A stretch of 10,523 nucleotides of DNA from DATDRM01 sp035291705. Lineage in GTDB: Bacteria; Chloroflexota; Anaerolineae; Anaerolineales; UBA4823. Position numbers and translations under genes: made by a program. Under the pieces are notes generated by a model, which ran no database searches, had not been told where the DNA came from, and worked only from the letters and a program-made list of their open reading frames with translations. The stretch's first letter is position 1. Every line of letters starts with the position of its first letter. The stretch covers positions 1-10,523 of the forward strand of contig DATDRM010000098.1 in NCBI GenBank assembly GCA_035291705.1, in the 5' to 3' direction. This document shows, one piece after another, positions 1 through 5,645 of the stretch.

Positions 1-300
1 GAAGAGAATGACGGCTGGGATGCCCAGGCGTGCAATTTCCTCAATTTCGACGGGGAGGCGGTCGATCGACCACTGGTACACGCCTGGCATCGAGCGGATC
101 TCGGCCTTTACATTTCGACCAGGGCGCACGAAGAGAGGGGATATGAAGTCACGCGGGTTGAGTTCAGTCTCACGCACCATGCTGCGCAGGACAGGCGTCA
201 GCCGCAAGCGACGCGGCCTGGAATTGGGCGATGCTGCGATCGGCAGGGGATCAGGGGACATAAGCGAGGGTTTAACGTTGACCGGTTTAATCATTTCCAT
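1..300 (-). CDS. hemB: Delta-aminolevulinic acid dehydratase (porphobilinogen synthase), N-terminal part
   Basis: HemB condenses two 5-aminolevulinate molecules into porphobilinogen in the cytoplasm. The visible 100 codons read through the left edge without a stop, so the active-site lysines and metal-binding region lie outside the window. The family opening is clear: RPRRLRLTPVLRSMVRET at residues 28-45, DFISPLFVRPG at 51-61, EIRSMPGVYQWSIDRL at 67-82 and LGIPAVILF at 92-100. About 25 residues precede the conserved start, which is somewhat long. Two in-frame ATGs lie at 298-300 and 292-294. A GGAG sits 4 bases before the first and 10 before the second, so either could be used. The gene begins 10 bases after the hemD stop and is the last visible gene of the hem operon. 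The identification is secure; the exact start is not. Confidence 0.95.
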   Translation of the reverse strand, partial: MEMIKPVNVKPSLMSPDPLPIAASPNSRPRRLRLTPVLRSMVRETELNPRDFISPLFVRPGRNVKAEIRSMPGVYQWSIDRLPVEIEEIARLGIPAVILF

Positions 301-310
301 TTTGCTCCAA

Positions 311-1084
311 TCAGGTGGTCTTTTTCTCGTTGAAGTCAAGCAAAGCCTTGAGCAAGCCTTCCGTGGTGTACGTTTCGGCGACGATTTCCACCGGCAACCC
401 TTCTTCCAAAGCAGTCGCGCCAGTGATCGGTCCAATGCAAGCGAAGACAGGATTTCCTGCTAAATGGAATGGATTCAGGCCAGCAGCCGAGGCGAGGGTG
501 ATGAAGTTTCGCACCGTCGACGAACTGGTGAACGTCACCACATCTACCCCGGTAGAAAGGGCAGCTAAACCAGCGGGATCTGGGTTGGCAGGCAGGGTGC
601 GGTAGACAGCAATTTCGTGAGCAATCCCGCCGGTTGCCTGGATGGCCTGAGCCAAGGCGGGGCGGGCGATATCGGCGCGGGGCAGTAATACCCACCGCCT
701 ATCCAGACTCCCAAGGCCGGGCAGGATGGCCTCTGCGACGTACTCATCGGGGACAAAATCCGGGTTCACGCCACGCATCTGGAGGGCGGCGGCAGTTTTG
801 GGGCCAATGGCAGCGACGCGCACGCCTTTTAGGATACCCGGCAAACCCAGGGCGGCGAATCGCTCCCAGACCACTTCAACGCCGTTGACGCTGGTCAATA
901 CCAGCCATTCGTAGCAGGCCAACCTGGTCAAGGCGCGATCAAGAGGGGCTGTATCCTCCATTGGGCCGATCTCAATCACCGGAAAGAATATCGGTTTGGC
1001 TCCCGCGGCGTGCAGAGCGATGGCGAATGAATCCGCCTGGCGACGGGGTCGGGTAATGAGAATCTTGGCGTTGGTAAGATTCAT
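311..1084 (-). CDS. hemD: Uroporphyrinogen-III synthase
   Basis: HemD cyclises hydroxymethylbilane with inversion of ring D, giving uroporphyrinogen III, the branch point to heme, siroheme and cobalamin. The 257-residue product has the usual length for a stand-alone enzyme. This family is poorly conserved in sequence, but the expected landmarks are present: an N-terminal ITRPRRQADSFA strand-helix (residues 10-21), VLTSVNGVE near 62-70, VRVAAIGPKTAAAL near 88-101, VLLPRADIARPAL in the second lobe, DVVTFTSSSTVRNF, and a C-terminal IGPITGATALEEGL. The ATG overlaps the hemC stop by 4 bases (ATGA, 1081-1084), which points to translational coupling. The gene lies between hemC and hemB, which makes the call firm. 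No strong Shine-Dalgarno sequence is visible; a GAGG lies about 13 bases upstream. Confidence 0.95.
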   Translation of the reverse strand: MNLTNAKILITRPRRQADSFAIALHAAGAKPIFFPVIEIGPMEDTAPLDRALTRLACYEWLVLTSVNGVEVVWERFAALGLPGILKGVRVAAIGPKTAAALQMRGVNPDFVPDEYVAEAILPGLGSLDRRWVLLPRADIARPALAQAIQATGGIAHEIAVYRTLPANPDPAGLAALSTGVDVVTFTSSSTVRNFITLASAAGLNPFHLAGNPVFACIGPITGATALEEGLPVEIVAETYTTEGLLKALLDFNEKKTT

Positions 1085-2022
1085 GTCTCTGATAGCCTCA
1101 ATGCGGATTTATTATTAATGCTTGGGGTAAGCAGCTCAGAAGCCCCTCGTTCGATCGCCTGGCGAGCCAGGTCGGTTCCTAAGACGTCAGGGTTGCTGCC
1201 TCGATCCTGCATCCGGAGCAGACGCTGGCCGTCCGGCGATGAGACTACTCCTTGTAGGGTGATTTGTTCGCCTTTCACGAGGGCAAAGGCAGCAACGGGC
1301 AATGAACATCCTCCGCCCAGGCCGGCCAGGAAGGCGCGCTCGGCCGTCACGGCCATGCGAGTCGCCGGGTCGTCGAGTACAACCAGGCGTTGCTGGGTCT
1401 CGATGTCGCCGGCCCGACATTGAACAGCTAACGCACCCTGTCCTGGAGCTGGAGTCATCACGTCCAACGGCAGCCAGTGTGTGATATATTCCGCCAGGCC
1501 CAGACGGATCAGCCCGGCTCCGGCCAGAACGATCGCATCGTAAAGGCCGTCGAGGGCTTTGCGCAGGCGGGTGTCTACATTGCCGCGTAGAGGTATAACC
1601 CGTAGATCTGGACGATGGGCCAACAACTGAGCCGCCCGGCGCAAGCTAGAGGTGCCCACACGTGCACCCGTCGGTAAAGTATCCAGCGAGTAGCCCTGGG
1701 CGGAAACCAGGACATCGCGCATTTCATCGCGGAGGGGAATTGCCGCAACGATCAGGCCGGGAGCATTCTCTACAGGCAGGTCTTTGAGCGAGTGCACTGC
1801 AGCGTGAACGCTCCCGGAAAGCAACGCATTCTCTAGCTCTTGAGTAAACAAGCCCTTACCACCGATCTCGGGCAAAGGCCGACCCAGGATGCGGTCACCG
1901 GATGTCGTTAGGACATCCTCCTCACATTCCAGTCCAGGCCAAACTTCCTGGAGGGCGTGAATGATAGACTGGGTCTGCCAACGGGCGAGGGTGGAGGGAC
2001 GAGTTGCAAAGATAAGCGGCAT
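1081..2022 (-). CDS. hemC: Hydroxymethylbilane synthase (porphobilinogen deaminase)
   Basis: HemC joins four porphobilinogens into the linear tetrapyrrole hydroxymethylbilane, which HemD then closes. The 313-residue protein has the normal length and all key motifs: GGKGLFTQELE (54-64), HSLKDLP (77-83, with catalytic D81), GTSSLRR (123-129), RGNVDTRL (146-153), APGQGALA (192-199) and GGGCSLPVAA (236-245). C239 is the expected attachment site of the dipyrromethane cofactor. The start is chosen because MPLIFATRPSTLARWQ aligns with the normal N-terminus and no in-frame start lies upstream. The bases before it are pyrimidine-rich and show no Shine-Dalgarno sequence. It starts 30 bases after the hemA stop, and its own stop overlaps the hemD start. 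By sequence it should be an active enzyme. Confidence 0.97.
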   Translation of the reverse strand: MPLIFATRPSTLARWQTQSIIHALQEVWPGLECEEDVLTTSGDRILGRPLPEIGGKGLFTQELENALLSGSVHAAVHSLKDLPVENAPGLIVAAIPLRDEMRDVLVSAQGYSLDTLPTGARVGTSSLRRAAQLLAHRPDLRVIPLRGNVDTRLRKALDGLYDAIVLAGAGLIRLGLAEYITHWLPLDVMTPAPGQGALAVQCRAGDIETQQRLVVLDDPATRMAVTAERAFLAGLGGGCSLPVAAFALVKGEQITLQGVVSSPDGQRLLRMQDRGSNPDVLGTDLARQAIERGASELLTPSINNKSALRLSET

Positions 2023-2052
2023 GGAGAGGGGATGGGGAAAAGTTGGTAGGAT

Positions 2053-3417
2053 TTACAGGTTGAAGGCCGGAGTTTGAAGGCTATCGTCTGAATGATTATG
2101 GTTACAGGTTCCAGAAGCGAAGTGGCAGGGTGGGGGTTCGTTATGGTTAATTTGCAGGCTGAATAAGGAGCGGGCAACGCTGGTGAACTCCGCCGCGTGT
2201 TCGCAGCCTGCTTCGGAACGCAAACGGGTTGTGGGGGCGTGCAGGATTTTATTGACCAGCGCCTTCGTGAGTCCTTCGATATGCTTGAGCTCTGCTGGGG
2301 AAAGATCTGGCAGGTGGCGTAAAGTCTTTTCCAATTCAATCTGGCGAATCAACTCAGCCTGCTGGCGCAAGGCACTGATTAGGGGAAGCAGTTCATGCGT
2401 ATTTAAATATTCTGTGAAAGCGGCTCGTTCCTCAGTCAGGATGGTCTCCGCATAAGGTACCTGGAGTTCGCGTGAGATCATGGACTTTGATTGGTATTCT
2501 TGAAGTGAGTCCATGTCATACACGCTCACTCCGGAGATTTGCTGGATCCCTGGGTCAACGTCGCGCGGTACGGCGATGTCGATCATTACCAATGGGCGTT
2601 CCGGTCGATTTGCCATGACGCGCGCGACCAGCGGTGGATGGATCAAAGCGTATGGAGCGCCAGTGGAGGCGATCAAGATATCGGCACTTTCAAGGGCAGC
2701 AGGCAGGTTTTCGAAGGTAGCAGTATTCCCTTGCCAGCGGGTGGCTAGTTGGCGGGCGTGTTCCAAGGTTCTATTCACTACCAAGAAGTTAGCCACCCCT
2801 CGCTTCCTTAGGGCTTCTACGACCAGCTCTGCCATTTCACCAGCCCCCAAGACGACGACCTGAGTTGTATCCAGGTTGGTGAAAATATCCGCAGCTAATC
2901 GCACGGCCACTGATGGGATCGATGTCGGGTTGTTAGCGATGGCGGTTTCGGTCCGGACGCGTTTCCCGGCGTGGATGGCGGATTGGAAAAGGCGGGAGAG
3001 TACCGGGCCAACGGCATTCTGGCCGCGCGCCAGCTCCAGCGCATAGATAACCTGGCCCAATATTTGTGGCTCGCCCAGCACCAGAGAGTCTAGTCCGGCT
3101 GCTACACGTAACAGGTGTTCCACTACTTTCTCGTCGGCCAGGTGGTACAAGTATGGATGAAACTCAGCAGCTGACACAGTCCTGGTTTCAGCAAGGAACG
3201 CTTCTAGAGCATCGAAGACATACTCAGGCGCTACGGCGTACACCTCCACCCGGTTGCAAGTTGAGAGGATCACCATTTCGCTCACTGCGCTCTGCTGCAA
3301 TTCACCACGCCTCAAGCGGGTCAAGGCCGCTTTCAGGGCCTCTTCACTAAAGGCCAAGCGTTCCCTGAGAGTAACACTTACCCTCCGGTGATTAATGCCG
3401 ATACAATGAAGGTGCAT
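2053..3417 (-). CDS. hemA: Glutamyl-tRNA reductase
   Basis: HemA reduces glutamyl-tRNA(Glu) with NADPH to glutamate-1-semialdehyde, the committed step of the C5 pathway. The 454-residue protein opens with a standard catalytic domain: GINHRRVSVTLRERLAF (7-23) and STCNRVEVY (52-60) with nucleophile C54. GLDSLVLGEPQILGQV is at 108-123, the NADPH-binding GAGEMAELV is at 191-199, and a long helical dimerisation region follows (about 320-420). Beyond the normal end (SVARSLFSL) it carries a tail of about 31 residues (424-454) with C431, H432, C438, H440 and H442, which is unusual. The start overlaps the 3' end of hemH by 26 bases and no Shine-Dalgarno sequence is visible, but the N-terminus fits the family. 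The partner aminotransferase hemL is not in the window. Confidence 0.97.
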   Translation of the reverse strand: MHLHCIGINHRRVSVTLRERLAFSEEALKAALTRLRRGELQQSAVSEMVILSTCNRVEVYAVAPEYVFDALEAFLAETRTVSAAEFHPYLYHLADEKVVEHLLRVAAGLDSLVLGEPQILGQVIYALELARGQNAVGPVLSRLFQSAIHAGKRVRTETAIANNPTSIPSVAVRLAADIFTNLDTTQVVVLGAGEMAELVVEALRKRGVANFLVVNRTLEHARQLATRWQGNTATFENLPAALESADILIASTGAPYALIHPPLVARVMANRPERPLVMIDIAVPRDVDPGIQQISGVSVYDMDSLQEYQSKSMISRELQVPYAETILTEERAAFTEYLNTHELLPLISALRQQAELIRQIELEKTLRHLPDLSPAELKHIEGLTKALVNKILHAPTTRLRSEAGCEHAAEFTSVARSLFSLQINHNEPPPCHFASGTCNHNHSDDSLQTPAFNL

Positions 3418-4330
3418 AAGACCAGACTAAGTCTGCCAGAGCGGCGATAAAGGTTGGAGAGACGTTGAGCGATGCGCTTCGTTCCAGGCGAGCACCATGC
3501 TGGTGAGCAACCTGGCGAGCTATAATATCCAGGTCATAAAGGATCTCCACGTGGTCGCACAGAAAGCCGATCGGCGTAACTAACAGGTTATTTTCCCCGG
3601 CCTGGGCGAGATCAATAATTACCTGTTCGATGGGAGGCCCCAACCAGGATTCCTGGCTTTGGCCAGCGCTTTGATAACAGAACTGCCAGCGACCAGGAGC
3701 CAGATCCAGCTGCTCTGCTACCAGAGCTGCCGTCTGGCGCAACTGAGCGTCATAAGGGTCCCCTTCCCGTAGGATGCGCATTGGTAGGCTGTGCGCTGTA
3801 AAGAGTACATAGGAAGGCGAATCAAAACCAGCCAACGCAGTACTTGTTTTTTCCGCCAATGCATCGATCAAGCCCGGATGGTCGTGCCAGGAGTCGATCC
3901 GGATTACTTCCAGGTTTACCCCCTGCTCTGTGATGGCAGTATCCAAATGGCTGAAGTATGCACCCGTGCTCAGTAGAGATTGGTGTGGAGCCATTACCAG
4001 GCCGATCGCGGTATGAATGCCATCCGCGGTGATTTGTGCTACTGCTTTTCGGATGCGAGGCTCCCAATGGCGCATGCCTACATAGGTGCGGAAATTGAGA
4101 TCAGAATCAGCGTAACTCCGGTTGAGTTCTTCTTCAAGGACAGCAGCCTGGGCGCGGGTGATGTCTAACAGAGGTGAGCGGCCACCAATTTGGGCATAGC
4201 GGGTGCGGATTTCGGCAACTAACTCTGGAGTAGTGGGCCGCCCACCGCGGATATCTAGCAAGTATGGCTCAATCTCCTCAAGAGAATTTGGGCTACCATA
4301 AGCCATCAGCAAAACAGCAATTGTCTCCAT
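3392..4330 (-). CDS. hemH: Ferrochelatase, probably coproporphyrin ferrochelatase type
   Basis: HemH inserts ferrous iron into a porphyrin. Next to a HemQ-like gene, the likely substrate is coproporphyrin III (CpfC) rather than protoporphyrin IX, but that is an inference from context. From the ATG at 4330 the protein has 312 residues, the usual size for soluble bacterial forms. Motifs include VLLMAYGSP (6-14), a GGRSPL segment near 49-54, TAHSLPMR with the catalytic histidine at 180, YQSAGQSQESWLGP near 219-232, and IGFLCDHVEILYD with the conserved glutamate at 262. These match the B. subtilis His183/Glu264 pair. There is no C-terminal [2Fe-2S] cysteine cluster. A GTG at 4345 would add five residues and overlap the upstream gene. 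I prefer the ATG because METIAVLLMAYG fits the family start. It overlaps hemA by 26 bases. Confidence 0.95.
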   Translation of the reverse strand: METIAVLLMAYGSPNSLEEIEPYLLDIRGGRPTTPELVAEIRTRYAQIGGRSPLLDITRAQAAVLEEELNRSYADSDLNFRTYVGMRHWEPRIRKAVAQITADGIHTAIGLVMAPHQSLLSTGAYFSHLDTAITEQGVNLEVIRIDSWHDHPGLIDALAEKTSTALAGFDSPSYVLFTAHSLPMRILREGDPYDAQLRQTAALVAEQLDLAPGRWQFCYQSAGQSQESWLGPPIEQVIIDLAQAGENNLLVTPIGFLCDHVEILYDLDIIARQVAHQHGARLERSASLNVSPTFIAALADLVWSYAPSLYRH

Positions 4331-4335
4331 GAGAT

Positions 4336-5025
4336 TTATGCCCACAAAGCCAGCGTTTCTTCCGCGGGGTGATAGATTGCGGTGAACAAAGGGTTGTCGC
4401 GCAAGGTATAACGGCGGACATCTGTATCCCGCAATGCATAGACCAGGTCAGAAAATTGTGTCAGGTCATCCATTTCGTAGACGACAACAAATTCCTGATC
4501 TTGCAAGCCGAAAGAATATAGGAGCAGTTGGTGGATCTTTGGGAATTGCTTTCCTATTTTGATATGCCCGTTCATCAATCCCTGGCGAGATTCTTGACTG
4601 AGTTGATACCATTCGGTAGTTTTGGTAAAAGGGTAAATTACCAGGTAGGGTTTGCGTTCAAAAGCGAAGGGGTCAATTTCCTGGGTTGAACCGCTCCTGG
4701 TATATTGGGAAGGTTTTGTATATCCCCAAAGGGTATGAACAAGCTCGATCAGGTGACGATAGGGCGTTGTGGCACAGGCCAAGCGTTCGAAGAAATGCGC
4801 CGCGTCCCGGGTTTGGTTGAGGGGTTGGCTGCTCCAGACCAGGAAATCAACACCAGTGTGTGTTGGAAATACCTGATAAACCTGAATTGCTGTGGCGCTT
4901 TTACGCAGGTCTCTTAAGAAGTTTTCGTGGAAGGTCTGCCGCTCCGTTATAGAGAGTCCGAAGTAATTATCCTTGAAACGTATCAAGGAAAAGTGGTTGA
5001 GTATGTAGGTAGTAGTCTCAGGCAT
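4336..5025 (-). CDS. hemQ: Chlorite dismutase-family heme protein, probable coproheme decarboxylase (HemQ/ChdC-like)
   Basis: This is a dimeric alpha/beta-barrel-family heme protein. Beside hemH its likely job is oxidative decarboxylation of coproheme to heme b. From the ATG at 5025 it has 229 residues, typical of the family. Visible features are NHFSLIRFKDNYFGLS near the start, then YPFTKTTEWYQLS (131-143), matching the YPM-x-K motif whose tyrosine is the reactive residue in coproheme decarboxylases. H154 (in NGHIKIG) fits the proximal heme ligand. Q166, twelve residues on, fits the distal glutamine, against thirteen in Firmicute enzymes. YSFGLQDQEFVVVYEMDD follows. A distal arginine, as in true chlorite dismutases, is not evident there. 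The frame stays open upstream to ATGs at 5100 and 5169, giving up to 48 extra residues. No candidate start has a good ribosome site, so the start is uncertain. It is the first gene of the hem operon. Confidence 0.85.
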   Translation of the reverse strand: MPETTTYILNHFSLIRFKDNYFGLSITERQTFHENFLRDLRKSATAIQVYQVFPTHTGVDFLVWSSQPLNQTRDAAHFFERLACATTPYRHLIELVHTLWGYTKPSQYTRSGSTQEIDPFAFERKPYLVIYPFTKTTEWYQLSQESRQGLMNGHIKIGKQFPKIHQLLLYSFGLQDQEFVVVYEMDDLTQFSDLVYALRDTDVRRYTLRDNPLFTAIYHPAEETLALWA

Positions 5026-5188
5026 GCCACATGCGATCCGCGTTTTTTCTACCTTACAGTTTAGCCAATGGCGAATAGTTTGTAAACTGAAGATTGCCAT
5101 ACCTTGATTTAGAGTTTTGTGAAGGTCATTCACCTTGGTGGAGGAAGTTTTGATAGATTTTCTGTGCATTGGTTAAAACGAATTCACT

Positions 5189-5218
5189 CCATTCGTTATA
5201 ATAAGACTATCCGAATGG
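5189..5218. promoter_or_regulatory. Divergent promoter core inside an inverted repeat (operator candidate)
   Basis: A perfect 7-base inverted repeat (CCATTCG at 5189-5195, CGAATGG at 5212-5218) encloses a 16-base spacer containing TATAAT (5197-5202, plus strand). A TTAAAA at 5173-5178 lies 18 bases upstream of that box and is a passable -35. Read on the minus strand, the same spacer gives TATTAT (5198-5203), a possible -10 for the hem operon, though its -35 is weak. A regulator bound to the repeat would cover both -10 boxes. The repeat and boxes are seen directly; promoter activity and the regulator are inferred. Confidence 0.45.
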
Positions 5219-5266
5219 GGAATACACAGATGCAATTAATTCAAACCCATGCAAGGAGAGAAAAAG

Positions 5267-5413
5267 ATGTCAGGCAACCTGTTTCCTCAACTGACCAACA
5301 GCCTGGTAGAGGGAAACCCGGCTGAGACGGTAGCTCTGACTCAAGCAGCTCTTGAGGCGGGCCTCGAGCCAATGGCGATCATGAAATCCTGCGCTTGGCA
5401 GACAATGAATTAG
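5267..5413 (+). pseudogene. Truncated corrinoid (B12-binding) protein, N-terminal cap fragment
   Basis: The 48-codon frame starts at an ATG preceded by AAGGAG (5253-5258) at 8 bases spacing, one of the best ribosome sites in the window. Residues 1-40 (for example NSLVEGNPAETVALTQAALE and AGLEPMAIM) closely resemble the N-terminal helical B12-binding_2 domain of corrinoid proteins of methyltransferase systems (MtaC/MtbC/MtmC type). After residue 40 the match ends abruptly (KSCAWQTMN, stop), and neither the rest of the helical domain nor the DxHxxG cobalamin-binding domain follows. A second open stretch in frame +2 runs from about 5372 to a TAA at 5437-5439, reading EILRLADNELDPDKHSRI. It does not resemble a corrinoid protein and could be the end of another gene fused by deletion. 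Most likely this is a gene remnant; a functional micro-protein is less likely. Confidence 0.6.
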
Positions 5414-5439
5414 ATCCAGACAAACACTCCAGGATCTAA
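5410..5439. repeat. 8-base inverted repeat after the corrinoid fragment
   Basis: TTAGATCC (5410-5417) and GGATCTAA (5432-5439) form perfect 8-base arms with a 14-base loop. The arms include the TAG that ends the truncated frame and the TAA of the alternative frame. No T-run follows, so this is not a classic intrinsic terminator. It could be a weak RNA hairpin at the end of the short transcript, a protein-binding site, or chance. Confidence 0.4.
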
Positions 5440-5645
5440 CGAGCGGTAGATATGTCTTTGCGAATTGGTAAAATAGTGTAAAATCCATTCTCTTTCCATT
5501 GCTGCCATAAAGATAGTTCGGAAATATTGCTTATCTGGAACAAATCGAGTGAGTCGTACGTCTTCTTCGGGATTGGCCTACATCGGTGATATTATCCACA
5601 TGACGACTTCTTTTATTGATTGATCAATAGAGAGGAGAGAAGGGT
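5414..5645. other. Non-coding spacer of about 230 bases
   Basis: No convincing gene is seen on either strand in this stretch, which is richer in A and T than the flanking plus-strand genes. It contains a tandem GTAAAAT pair (5468-5474 and 5478-5484) with a 10-base period, a candidate promoter at 5566-5595, and a perfect 10-base palindrome ATTGATCAAT at 5619-5628 just before the ribosome site of the next gene. Confidence 0.6.
5566..5595 (+). promoter_or_regulatory. Candidate promoter for the surface-protein gene
   Basis: A good -10 match, TATTAT (5590-5595), lies 18 bases after TTCGGG (5566-5571), a poor -35. It would give a leader of roughly 45 bases before the ATG at 5646, which has a strong AGGAG at 5633-5637. 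It is the best placed candidate for the three-gene plus-strand run, but the -35 is weak enough that the true promoter may lie elsewhere. Confidence 0.3.

Noticed and set aside
1908..2339. A 143-codon minus-strand frame across the hemA-hemC junction
   Set aside because: It overlaps both real genes in a different frame, and the product is low-complexity Pro/Ser-rich without family features.
5119..5325. A 68-codon plus-strand frame across the divergent promoter region
   Set aside because: It has no recognisable product and runs through the inverted repeat and the ribosome site of the corrinoid fragment, so it is most likely chance.
5270..5488. A 72-codon minus-strand frame opposite the corrinoid fragment
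   Set aside because: The plus strand has a recognisable domain and ribosome site here; the minus-strand product has no family features.
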